Source: Cinnamomum chago (taxonomy: Eukaryota > Streptophyta > Magnoliopsida > Laurales > Lauraceae). From it: a DNA stretch of 64,000 nucleotides. Location: assembly GCA_038049695.1 (NCBI GenBank), contig CP142459.1, positions 71,826,001 to 71,890,000 of the forward strand. Direction: 5' to 3'. The position numbers were made by a program, and so were the translations under genes. Under the pieces are notes generated by a model, which saw only the letters and a list, made by a program, of their open reading frames with translations, was not told the origin of the DNA and made no database searches. Shown here in pieces: positions 23,601-35,348 of the stretch; the first letter of the stretch is position 1; each line of letters opens with the position of its first letter.

Positions 23601-25060
23601 ATAGGGGTGGGCCCCACAACTTGCATTTCATTGGGCATGTGTGGAGTTAAAAAAGTATATTTTAAAATATATATAATAAGGGTGGGCCCCACAACTTGAC
23701 TACATCTTTCTCTTTTTTATAAGGATATAGATATAGATTTATTATATAATAAGGGTGGGCCCCACAACTTGACTACATCTTTCTCTCTTTTATAAGGATA
23801 TAGATTTAGATTTATTATATAATAAGGGTGGGCCCCACATCTTACATTTCATTGGGCATGTGTGGAGTGAAAGAATTTTAACATCTTTCTCTCCTTATAT
23901 ATAATAGGGGTGGGCCCCACAACTTGCATTTCATTGGGCATGTGTGGAGTAAAAAAAGTATATTTTAAAATATATATAATAACGGTGGGCCCCACAACTT
24001 GACTACATCTTTCTCTCTTTTATAAGGATATAGATATAGATTTATTATATAATAAGGGTGGGCCCCACAACTTGACTACATCTTTCTCTCTTTTATAAGG
24101 ATATAGATATAGATTTATTGTATAATAAGGGTGGGCCCCACATCTTACTTTTCATTGGGCATGTGTGGAGTGAAAGAATTTTAACATCTTTCTCTCCTTA
24201 TATATAATAGGGGTGGGCCCCACAACTTGCATTTCATTGGGCATGTGTGGAGTTAAAAAAGTATATTTTAAAATATATATAATAAGGGTGGGCCCCACAA
24301 CTTGACTACATCTTTCTCTTTTTTATAAGGATATAGATATAGATTTATTATATAATAAGGGTGGGCCCCACAACTTGACTACATCTTTCTCTCTTTTATA
24401 AGGATATAGATATAGATTTATTATATAATAAGGGTGGGCCCCACATCTTACATTTCATTGGGCATGTGTGGAGTGAAAGAATTTTAACATCTTTCTCTCC
24501 TTATATATAATAGGGGTGTGCCCCACAACTTGCATTTCATTGGGCATGTGTGGAGTAAAAAAAGTATATTTTAAAATATATATAATAAGGGTGGGCCCCA
24601 CAACTTGACTACATCTTTCTCTCTTTTATAAGGATATAGATATAGATTTATTATATAATAAGGGTGGGCCCCACAACTTGACTACATCTTTCTCTCTTTT
24701 ATAAGGATATAGATATAGATTTATTATATAATAAGGGTGGGCCCCACATCTTACATTTCATTGGGCATGTGTGGAGTGAAAGAATTTTAACATCTTTCTC
24801 TCCTTATATATAATAGGGGTGGGTCACACAACTTGCATTTCATTGGACATGTGTGGAGTTAAAAAAGTATATTTTAAAATATATATAATAAGGGTGGGCC
24901 CCACAACTTGACTACATTTTTCTCTTTTTTATAAGGATATAGATATAGATTTATTATATAATAAGGGTGGGCCCCACATCTTACATTTCATTGGGCATGT
25001 GTGGAGTGAAAGAATTTTAACATCTTTCTCTCTTTTATAAGGATAGATAGATATACACAT
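20660..25060 (+). repeat. Tandem repeat array with GGGTGGGCCCCAC core; 303-bp higher-order unit
   Basis: Roughly three dozen copies of a unit of about 70-95 bp, each opening with AAGGGTGGGCCCCACA, then CTTGCATTTCATTGGGC or CTTGACTACATC, then TTTCTCTCTTTTATAAGG and a TA-rich end. From about 23150 the units form a higher-order repeat: the variant CATCTTACATTTC recurs at 23235, 23538, 23841, 24144, 24446 and 24750 (302-304 bp apart), then after 230 bp at 24980, one sub-unit short. The left part has a looser repeat of about 317-333 bp. The array is interrupted by a 666-bp insertion at 22267. Short frames here are translations of the repeat. Confidence 0.95.
22267..22932. mobile_element. Probable solo LTR inserted into the tandem array
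   Basis: This 666-bp block is unlike the array, is GC-richer, starts TGTAAG and ends CACA. Flanking 5-bp repeats catat lie at 22262-22266 and 22933-22937. Deleting the block plus one catat restores the sequence seen in neighbouring repeat units. No primer-binding site, polypurine tract or coding domain is present, so a solo LTR left by recombination between two LTRs fits best. The superfamily cannot be told. The 109-codon frame inside shows no domain. Confidence 0.7.
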
Positions 25061-26121
25061 TTGTTTGATATAAATAGTCACAGTGGAATTAAAGTTGGGA
25101 TGTGAAGTGATGTTTACTTCACCACCGTGTTTAGACCACAGACCTTTTACACCCCCGACCCCCACACATGCCTCCTTTTACTATAAACAAATTAAATATA
25201 GTAAAGTGTGGTATAGTTAAGTTTAATTATTAAAAAAAGTGATTTTTAATCTAAACTTCCTCAGTTCTCACCTATACTTTACCTCGTATCGTCAAGCAAG
25301 AACTTCGCCATAACTCTACCTTTTACTCTAACATGCCTCACTTTTACCTTTTTTTCATCATTTGACATCTCTCTCATCCTTATTCCTCCACACATAATTC
25401 CTCCACACGTATAAACAGCCAGGCCCGGGTTTAGACTTTTGAGCCTTATCACGAGTGCAGGCATGACTCAAATGAAGGTCTAAGTCCACATATACAAACT
25501 TCTTTAAACGGGGTTCTGTTCACAGGGAGACAAATAGGGTGGTTTGGGTTGTTTTGGGTTGGGTTCTTATGGGCTTTTTGGGTTAGAACTTTGACTGCTT
25601 ATAGTTCGCGGCCTAGACCATTGTTCTCATTAGACTTTTTTTTTTTTTTTGGGTAATATCTGGTCCATCTAGAATTGTGAGAGTTAGATCGAAAGTTCTT
25701 GGATCAAAAGAGAGAGTAAAAGCATAAGCTTGCCAAATCGTGAGTTGGACTCAACTCAGCATGCCGAGGAGTACTAAGTTCAACTCAAAGACATGGGGAG
25801 TCAAGTTAATTTCTTAAAATAAAAATATTTAAAAAAGTCTATAAAATGTTAAAAGAAGGAAAAAGAAAAAACATATAAGTTTAGAACACCAATTATGAAA
25901 GAGTAAAATTAAAATATTAAAAAAAAGTCTATAAAATTTTAAAAGAAGGAAAAAAAAAACATATAAGTTTAGAACACCAATTATGAAAGAGTAAAATGTT
26001 TTAATTTTGAATCACAGGTCTCCACATGTAAGATCAAATGTTACTCTACTTGAAGATTGAAATATACTAGTACAATGTTAGTGTTTCTTCTAATAAATTG
26101 ACTCTAATTTCTAACTCCAAG
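25061..26121. other. Intergenic DNA with a local tandem duplication
   Basis: No supported gene. At 25825-25999 a unit of about 90 bp (GTCTATAAAATGTTAAAAGA, CATATAAGTTTAGAACACCA) occurs twice. Confidence 0.6.
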
Positions 26122-26736
26122 TAGGGACTGCAATGTCACTCCTTCACCCGGTGCGGATCCAGACCCGACCCGACCCGTAAAATAATATGTTATGTGTACA
26201 TAGTTTGGACCATTTAATTTCGGGTTTAGATTTGGTTTTGGGTCAACTGAATTGGACTCAAGAAATTTGGATTTGGGTCCATCTAGTTCTAGATCCGGCT
26301 TGACACATACGCACAATACATGCCATGTACATACATGGAAAATATGTACCTGCGCGCGTAGTACATATGCATGCACACCACGCATCCAGATACATAGCAG
26401 GTAAATTTCATAGTTGGGTCCCACCTTTGTGATAGTGTGGAAGTGCACTGCAGGTGAAAGTTTTCCGTATATACCTGCATACACATATATATATATATAT
26501 ATATAAAATTTATTATTACACCAATATATATACTGCATATAATAATCTCTTTGTCCTCTTTGTAAGACCCAAATTGGACACAGATCTAGACCCAAACCCA
26601 ATGCCTTTGTTGGGTACGGCTCCTACAATTGAGACCCAATATTTTCCTGGACCCAGACTCGGAACTGATACAATTCTTTTTATTTGTGTCTGAATGTGAA
26701 TGGACCTGACCCACACCAAACCAGTTGCCATCCCTA
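26122..26736. mobile_element. Probable hAT-like MITE
   Basis: The left end TAGGGACTGCAAT resembles the reverse complement of the right end, TAGGGATGGCAAC. Just inside both ends lie GACCCGACCC-type repeats. The flanking 8 bp match poorly (actccaag versus attaaaag, five of eight). The interior has a TA microsatellite at about 26486-26505. Confidence 0.4.
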
Positions 26737-26976
26737 ATTAAAAGTTATATACATTTTTTTTTTTTTTTGGATAAATGAATTTCTTTCTTTCTAAATATAT
26801 AAAGGAGGTATGATCTGATGCCTCAGCAACTAGTGAGTGGGTTGGGCCAGTCACAGGACTACTTTCTCACAGACTCGTCATTGATAGTTTGTTATGGTAC
26901 TTACTGCAAACACGCCCAAACAAGCTGCAATTTGCATCCTCTGCATCCTGTGCAGTTGGAAGTTGAAGTTCTATGT

Positions 26977-27203
26977 ATTTTTTTTTTTTTTGTTATAAAG
27001 AGCATTTCATTATATAACAAAAAGAAGAAATACAAACAACGCAGCCAGACTCAAAAGCAAACCCACCATAAAATAGACCCAAGAACGGCAGACCCCACAA
27101 AATTAGCTGCCTATCCTTAACAAAGACAACGCTCTTCCTCAATCCATATACTGATTACTAGAATAACAAAGACTAGCCAACGAATGGGCTGCTGAATAGT
27201 TGG
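26977..27203 (-). mobile_element. 5'-truncated LINE, 3' end only
   Basis: On the minus strand it ends with TTATATAATGAAATGCTCTTTATAACA and a poly-A (plus-strand T run at 26977-26990), a 3' end style common to plant L1 elements. An 11-bp direct repeat aagttctatgt flanks it (26966-26976 and 27204-27214). Only about 225 bp survived. Confidence 0.6.
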
Positions 27204-27214
27204 AAGTTCTATGT

Positions 27215-29738
27215 TATTTTTTTAAAATAAATTAGGATACATGGTAAATCCATGTAGTCCATGGATCTCTCGGATAAAAGCAGGACTTGGTTCTTAATAT
27301 TTGTAAAAAATCATGTCAATGGAATAATATCAATTGACAAAACACATGATTTTTTTTTTGTCAATATCTTATTTAAGTGTACTATCATAAATATTGTCGG
27401 TTGGAGAATGTTGTGGAAGCTTTGGATCAAGTGTCATGAGTCCGCTAGCTACAATGGAAGAGACGGATCGACGTTTAGAGATTGAGAAAGTGTATTTGTC
27501 AAGAGGCCATAAGAGATTTACTAGAGATCTCTCTCACTCAAATCATTCTCTACTGTCCACATGCTTAGAGATTGATGCCTGATGAATGAGCTAATGGGTG
27601 GATAGATTGGATCTCAATAATAGCCGAACATGTAGAAGAAAATGGGGATTCTAGATCTGTCTTTCTTCTTCTCCACTATATCCTCTTTATATAACCAACC
27701 ATGGAGCAAATAACCGTTGAAGAGAAGAATAATATGATTTTTGATAGTATTATCCGTTCCCTCATTGAAGAAGAGGAAACGAAAGAAATAATTAAAGTGA
27801 GGGGCATTTTTCCTATATGTGGTTGGGGCCAAAACCAACTTGACATGGCATTGGGCCCTAGTCCACTAAGGCTAACAAATATTATAGTAGATCAAAAGAC
27901 ATATAGGATTGAAAAATTACCATTTCTTACATAAGATAGAGGTATTTTTATGAATGGCTTATATTTTAAAGAGGCAAGCCTCACAATGGATAAAACAGAT
28001 GATTTCTTTATAATATTTTATTCAAGTGTATTGCACTTGTTAAATCGTGTTGTGAGCTTAAAACTTATTATTAGAGTGAAATTATGCCACATCCTTGCAA
28101 GAGACTCTCTTTTTTTCTTAATGGTTCAGATTTTAAGCAGATGGGATGCACATGAATTTGCTATAATATTTTATTCATATGCATTATATTTCTTTTCTAT
28201 TACAATAAACAGAAAATATCTTAACTACTTTGGCCAAAAAAGAGGCTACCATTTGATTGAATTTGTGTAAAATATGTGATTTTTTTAATATCTTATTCAA
28301 TTGTATTATATGTGATAAATATATCACAGCGGCCCAATATATATATATATATATATATAAGATTAAAATATTTTCCTATCCTATATAAAATAGAGTTATT
28401 TTTTTGACCGGTTCCTATTTTAATTAGGTAAGCCTACCGTGGATAAAATACATGAGTGATTTTTATAGTATTTTATTAAAATGTATTATAAAATTCAAAT
28501 GAAACATATGACCTCCCTAGAAGACCATTGGTGAAATGTTAAAATGTAACAAAATAAAATCTCTTTGATGGCTAATAACTTTGATAAGAGGGTTAGAAAT
28601 TAACATTCAATGAAAGTGATGTATTTTAAACACAACTTCAAGTATGCCACTTATCAGCCTTGTGGTTCGGCTAGTTTGATTGCATTAGTTGAAAATTTAA
28701 AGGTTATGGATTGGATTACAAGGAAAGAAACAGAAAATCTTTTTTTTTATTGGTCCAAATCGTGGGGTACTCAGTACTCTCAGTGCACGTTTCCTTGTTC
28801 ATGTTTATACACTAGAGGGACATCCAATCATATAAAACGTCATCTCCTCTTCAATAACAAGAACTTATTCTATGAGTCAATTTCTAATGATACTAAGAAC
28901 CTCATGAGTCATGAACTTGGGGGCTCATGATGATTGGCAATTTTTATAAATGGGGTCTTAGGATGGTGTCACAGTGCTCATGCCGTGAGAAACCTTCTAT
29001 ATACTTAGATGCCTTGTCAATAGTGCATGGGGGTTGGGTACATGAAAAGGTTCCCATTATAGTTGAGGTTAAAAAAGAAAAAAGGGAAAAAAGCATTCAT
29101 GTTAATTAGGTCATCCTAGCCATTGATTTAATTGCCTTAATATTTAGTGGTCTTTTAACCATACATATTTCTTTGATATTCAGTCTAACCATGGATAAAG
29201 GCACGATGGGAGTCAAATTGGACCTGGTGCTAAATCAAGGGAGTATAAAAGGGAATGCACTGATCAAAATCGGCTCAAATAGGCTCCCACCGAGCTGGAC
29301 TGCATAAATTATAGCGTGTAGCAAAACATTTCTTGTCAATGACCCGCCCTTAGATTGATTGATCACATATTCACCTTTAAACATATGATTACAGTGAGGG
29401 GCAAAAAAAAAAAAAAAAAAAAGAAGTAGAGTCAAGTCATATGCCCAAGCTAATAGTATCAAAAGCGTTTAAAACAGTCGATTCATGCATATCACAATAT
29501 ATATAACCTTAACTCTTTAACACGAAAACTATGTCGATTCAGTTCACAAAATGTTATTTTGGGACGATGTATCTTTTCTAACATCAGAACATGATAATTA
29601 ACCACAATGTGATCTCTTAAGATACGAGGGGCCCATGAATCAGTTTGATGCTGACATTTGAGTACGTCAAGAAAATAAATTTACAAAAAAATCGAGATTC
29701 AAGGTAAAGAAGAAAGATTTGATTAATCTTCGAATCTT
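27215..29738. other. Intergenic DNA, no secure gene
   Basis: AT-rich. Several 75-106 codon frames (27701, 27950, 28610) have no recognisable motif or splice support. A TA microsatellite lies at about 28338-28359. Confidence 0.5.
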
Positions 29739-29925
29739 CGGGCAAGGAAAATTGTCTGCAGATCTAGGACATCATCTGTCACAGGTTGGCCCCAACGGCC
29801 TCAACCATATCCATCCAGGCTGCAGTTTGAATCAAATTGGCCAAGGAAAATTGTCTGTAGATTTAGGACATCTAGGACATCATCTGTCAGACTGTCACAG
29901 GTTGGCCGCAAAGGCATCAAGGTGG
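29739..29925 (+). repeat. Degenerate direct duplication
   Basis: CAAGGAAAATTGTCTG(C/T)AGAT and GGACATCATCTGTCA...CACAGGTTGGCC appear twice, about 102 bp apart, the second copy with small internal duplications. Confidence 0.8.
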
Positions 29926-30005
29926 CCTGCTACTTGGACATACTAGCCCCCACCCCCCAAGTATGTCCAAGAAGAATTTTTGTCAAGTATATTCATCCAG
30001 GCTGC

Positions 30006-30609
30006 AGTTTTCATGTGCTGGAGCGAATCTACATTTCTTGACTCTGGACATGATGTGGGCTACGGTGTGGTGAATATCTAACCATCACCCTAGTAATTTA
30101 ATACCGGTAAAAATAAAAATTTTCCTCCTTCTCCACCTTATATATATTTCGCCCCTAACAGTTACCTCATATCTTTCATGCTCACCTATTTAACAATTAT
30201 TTAGTGGAGCTAATTTTAGAATGAATTTCTTTGTATTTTATATTTTTTATGCAAACAAAAAGGTTGTACTTATATGGAAAAACACAAGATACACCATAGC
30301 CATCAGGACAGTTTTCATGTGCTGGAGCGAATCTACATTTCTTGACTCTGGACATGATGTGGGCCACGGTGTGGTGAATATCTAACCATCACCCTAGTAA
30401 TTCAACACCGGTAAAAGTAAAAGTTTTCCTCCTTCTCCACCTTATATATATTTCGCCCCTAACAGTTACCTCATATCTTTCACGTTCACCTATTTAACAA
30501 TTATTTAGTGGAGCTAATTTTAGAATGAATTTCTTTGTATTTTATATTTTTTATGCAAACAAAAAGGTTGTACTTATGGAAAAACAGAAGATACACCATA
30601 GCCATCAGG
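30006..30609 (+). repeat. Tandem duplication, 304-bp unit
   Basis: 30006-30309 and 30310-30609 are near-identical (for example TTTCATGTGCTGGAGCGAAT in both), with about ten substitutions and a two-base gap. No open frame. Confidence 0.95.
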
Positions 30610-31739
30610 ATGGCGGGTAGGTTGTCCCACATTTACTTATAGCACTGCACCAACTTAAAAAAAATGTTGCAAGTATTTTTCAGTTATCCCACAAATACTT
30701 GTATTTTTTTGTGCCACAACTTTTTCAGGATTTGATGCACTACTTTGTAGCTCTTTGCACCAAAACAAAAGGAGTAAAAAAAAGTTGAAAGTAAATTTTC
30801 CAAGAAAAGGAATATTTCCTATCCATGCTTGTGCAAAAGTGGAATTCCACTAGTGCAAAATTCTAGTTTTAGTGCATGTTTGGTTGCAAACATTCATATA
30901 TTTTTTGTTTTTGAGCATTTAGAGAATTTCAAATGTTATCCCTCAAAGTGGAATTTAAAAATAAATAAATTGTGGAGTAGCATTCTGAAAAGTGGATATT
31001 TAAAAATTCTACATGGCAAAGCTGTGTTTTGGAATGTCAATTTGGGATCAAGTTCTCCTCCATCAAACAAGTCATTTGCAGTTTTAGAGAGAAACAACAG
31101 TACATTGTGTGGTTAGAAATTCTAGACAGGAGAGAAATTAATGTGAAGAATGCCTGCGACCAAGTAATCTACAAGGAATCCTATCAGACAACAGAAGTTT
31201 TTTCCTAGATCATTACAACATCACGAACTAGAAAAAGAAATACAAAATTAATAGAGAGAGAGAGTTAGGAAAGATTCAAGTAGAAGAAAAAAACAAAGGA
31301 ATAGTATGTTAATGCTTCCAAAGTTATGTTTAACGTGTTGGGATTAATTTGGCTTTACAACTTTGTTTGAAAGTGATGTGTGATTATTGCCACTTTTTCA
31401 AACATGTATTAAACTCCACCAAATGTGGCTAAATTAGTGGCCTCTTTCTTTTTACAAGTCAGTCAAAATAATTGTGTAGCTAGGGTGTTTCCATCGTGGA
31501 CATTGAGATTCTCAAACACTAATTCCTATTTTAAATTTGAAGTAAACATTAGAAGACATGACATGACATGACATATTGGAGACGTGCTTGTCCCCAACAC
31601 TACTCATGGAGAATGCTGAAAGTCTAGCGCCATTGGATTCTACCTACAGCAGGGTAACTACGGCAGACCCCCTCACCCGAAAGTCTATGTGCAATGTCAT
31701 TTCACTTTTTATAAGAAAACGAAGTTGCACTCTTCATAT
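30610..31739. other. Intergenic DNA, no gene seen
   Basis: AT-rich. The frame at 30829-31116 (95 codons) has no identifiable motif. Confidence 0.5.
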
Positions 31740-32370
31740 CTTAATTTTTAATTTAGAGGTCATCCCTTCGATTGTGGTGGTGGGGAATCCACATGATATT
31801 CACACATTTTTTATGGTTTTATTGGATAATAAGAAGTCACATTGGATAGTGGAGTTGGCAATAAATTTTTAAATTTTAGAAGCCGCCCCTCCCATTGTGG
31901 TGGGGAGTCCACATATTCATACATTTATGGTTTTATTGGATATATGTAGCATGAAAAATGTGATGTCAAAATAAAGATTTTTATGAAAAAAACACCTCTT
32001 AAGCCATGTATAACGTAAAACAAAGCTGGCTCTTGATCTCCTAATGAAGGATAGTGGAGTGTGCAATAGATTTTTAAATTTTAGAAGACATCCCACTGTG
32101 AGGAGGTGAACATATTCATACATTTATGGTTTTATTGGATAATATAAAAAAAAGAAGAAAATACCACTTAATCCTTTTATACAAGCAAAACTGACTTCCT
32201 AATGCAGGATAGTGGAGTCGGCAATGCTTGTTTAAATTCTAGAAGAAGTCACAGTGTGGGGAGGACCACATATTCATATATTTATGGTTTTATTGGATAA
32301 TATTAAGAAGTTATGTAAAAATAGAGATTTTATATGAAAAAATCATCTTAAACCTTTTATAACAGTGGAG
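31740..32370 (+). repeat. Degenerate tandem repeat, about four units
   Basis: TTATGGTTTTATTGGATA recurs at about 31814, 31924, 32123 and 32283, each time preceded by a (G/C)CACATATTCA-type stretch and by TTTAAATT(T/C)TAGAAG. Unit length varies from about 110 to 200 bp. Confidence 0.75.
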
Positions 32371-32912
32371 TGAACAAATTTTTCTTTACTCACTTAAGTT
32401 TCTTTTTCTCTCCGGTGAATCTTGGGCTAACTATTTTTACCAAAATTTCAAGGCGTTAGTAAAGATAATAAAAATTCTTCTCAATACTTTCCCCCGAGTG
32501 GAATCCCTTTTTTCTTAACACTCTCCTTAAGGTGGAACCCAGTTAGCACACTTTTAGCGAGATGCACATTTCAGTATAGAGTCATATCTCTTAGGACCAA
32601 AACTCGCGACTGGTTGACTATAACGCCATATTAGGTTTCCTTTACTAATCATTCCCACCAAAACCTCTAGGTATTTTTTATTTTTGTTAAATTATATCAA
32701 GCTATTAATAGAGGTAACCCGGTTGACACACATTTCATGACGAGCGTAGTTTTGTAGCTAATTATTCTTACTAAAACTTCATGGTGTTAGTAGAGGCAGC
32801 GAAAGCACTTTTCGATAAATGTATCTAACAAACCCGATTATTGGGTATATGAGAAATCTCAATGCACCCTTTGAATTGAATTGGGCCAATGAGGTCTACC
32901 AAGATGCCACTT
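32371..32912. other. Intergenic DNA, no gene seen
   Basis: No open frame of note and no clear repeat boundary. Confidence 0.5.
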
Positions 32913-33043
32913 TTTTTTTTTTATTCACTCCGGGCTTAGAGGGAAGCCGAGAAAACTCCCCTATAGTCTGAGTGTGGTAGTGCAATTTTGAATTTACAAC
33001 CTAAAGGTGTAAATCGTTGTCCTAAGCCAACTGAGCTACCCCA
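32913..33043 (-). mobile_element. tRNA-derived SINE, truncated copy
   Basis: A T run at 32911-32922 (poly-A tail on the minus strand), family body with GGGCTTAGAGGGAAGCCG, and the head complement CCTAAGCCAACTGAGCTACC at its right end. No target duplication recognised. Confidence 0.65.
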
Positions 33044-33119
33044 CCAATTATTAGCTACGGTTATTACTATCAATACCATAATCCATACTTTCAATGACTA
33101 CCTATTTCTATTTTATCCT

Positions 33120-33327
33120 CTGACCTCGTAAACACAAGCCAAGGATGTGTCCTATGTGGTCGAAAAGGGTGAAGGAGAAACATCTTATGTTTGGGGGCTG
33201 GATGATCTTAGGGGTAGACAATCTTTAATCCAATGAGGTTAATGGGTGTGGTGCTTTAATTTGGTTGCTGTCTTGTTCTTTATGTTGGTTCTAATGAAAG
33301 ATTTCTTCTTAACCAAAAAAAAAAGAC
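33120..33327 (+). mobile_element. Possible LINE 3' end
   Basis: Ends GATTTCTTCTTAACC plus a run of ten A at about 33316-33327, preceded by a T/G-rich stretch (GTTGCTGTCTTG). This style is common in plant L1 3' tails. Left boundary unknown. Confidence 0.3.
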
Positions 33328-34221
33328 CAAGGCACGAAATGAGGTGGCGAGTTCTAGTGGTCTGTCCAATTTCCTATTTACAGATCCTAGCCTAGGAATA
33401 GTCCTAAAGTTGGGATACATTTTGGAAACAAAGCGAGCGGCTCATTGGCTAGGAATACTTTGTCTCCTGTCAGCAAGTTCTTTGAACCATGCTAGGAAAT
33501 AAGCAAATCGAAACAAACTACATGTAGATGAAGGAGCTGCTTTGACGCATAAAGTTGGCAATGACAATTGATGTTACAAATCACAGTGGAGCATGCCCTT
33601 CCAAAACCCAAGTACTAAACAGTAAAGAGGCAAAGGACAATGATTACCGTAAACGTCGGCTAACACCCCTTTGCGTGTAAGGGTTTCCAAGACGTATTAG
33701 AATTTAGAAGTGAGAGGACAGAAACCTTATGCTTAATCCTGGCTAGCTAGGGACTCTTGTTCATATATTAAATTACATTGACATAAACAAGTCAATCCCA
33801 ACACGTTAAACGTAGAACTTAATCTCATCAGTAATCATATCTAAATACCGTATTTAAAAATATACAAGCAACCTCAGCCATTCTAACTAATCTCATATAC
33901 ATCTGTTCATGAACTTTGCACCGAATGAAATCATGAAGTTATCTCGAACTAGTGGAGAAGCTTTTGGTTGGACCAATCCCACAATCATCAAATGCCATGA
34001 GCTGTCTTGCATATTTTTAATGTTACCGGTACAAAAACACAACAGTATTTGTTGCTTTAGGTCTTTCCTTGCCCTTTTTTTTCTACAGCTGCCAAATCTT
34101 TCATTGGGGAGGGTTACTTCCCCAACTCAACAGCCACTCATACAGTCATACCAAACTTTCAAACAGAAGAACCAGGGTTGATTAGTTAATTGGTACAGGA
34201 GGCAATGGACATATACTCATG
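33328..34221. other. Intergenic DNA, no gene seen
   Basis: The frame at 33909-34181 (90 codons) has no motif. No repeat boundary recognised. Confidence 0.5.
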
Positions 34222-35348
34222 GATTAAAAAATCTTGGGCCATCTCGGCCGAGATTTTGATAATCTTGGATTTAGCGGTATCTCGGCCGATATTTTCAGAT
34301 AGCGGTATCATGTGTTTTTTTTTTTCTTTTTTTTTATAGATGAAGCATAGATGTTTGTCACTTACTCACTTGTGATGTTTTCTTCATTTAGAAGTTAGAT
34401 CTACATACTTTCATGTTAGATCTACTCATACACATGATTTTGAACTTTTTTTTCAAATTTTTTTATTTTCTGATTTTTTAATATTTGAATTATAATATAT
34501 CATTTTTTTGGGATTTCATCATAAATATGTTGTTTTAATGATTAATGATCATTGTATGGTATGTAAATGATTGATCTACATACTTTTATGTTAGATCTAT
34601 ATATTTGGGATTTTGAAAATGATTTTATTAATTTTTATTTTCCAAAAAATAATTGTTGTTATTTGTTAGGATATTTGTGATACCAAAGGCTTAATAGCTT
34701 ATTAATAGTGTGTAGATGATAGATCTACATTTACTCATAGTCATAAACATGATTTAGATTTTTATTTTTTATTTTCGAATTTTTTAATATTTAAATTATA
34801 ATATATCATTTTTTGCGGATTTCATCATAAATATGTCGATTTCATCATAAATATAATTTTTCAGGTAAATCATAAACATTTTGATGCCCAAGTGCTTTAT
34901 GATTTATCTATCTCAGTCACTAACTCACTATCTCATTCACTAATCTTCAGGGCTTGAATTTCACAACTTTATTTGATTACTAAGTTAGTATTAAATGATA
35001 ATTGATATGTTATCTTTATCTTCTTATATTTGACACTAATAAATTAATCATGAACATCAATAATGTTTGCATTATATGAAATACTGAAAAAGTCAGTGAA
35101 CTGCGACACAGACAGTACTCATAACTTAAGGTGACCGAGATTTTGATTTATTGTTGTTATTAATAGAAACAAATATTGTTCCAGCATTTTCTAATATTCT
35201 GGATTTTTTGGATATTTTTGTGAATTTTTTTGGATTAAAAAAAATTCATACCGCGATGAACGCGACAGACCGATTTCCGCGACCGATACCGATATCATAT
35301 CGATTTTTCGGCCCGTCCGATACCACGACCGAGGCCAAAATTTTGAAG
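34222..35348. mobile_element. Possible non-autonomous DNA transposon with CGGCCGAG ends
   Basis: The left end (GATTAAAAAATCTTGGGCC then ATCTCGGCCGAG) resembles the reverse complement of the right end (GCTTCAAAATTTTGGCC then TCGGTCGTGG). GC-rich, CGGTATC-bearing ends enclose about 900 bp of very AT-rich sequence. No target duplication is clear and no protein is encoded. Confidence 0.4.

Noticed and set aside
20660-25060. CRISPR-like array
   Set aside because: Units are contiguous and of plant satellite type; no short repeats with unique spacers, and the DNA is eukaryotic.
26104-26601. 165-codon minus-strand frame
   Set aside because: Covers an hAT-like block with GACCCGACCC repeats and a TA microsatellite; the translated product is repeat-derived.
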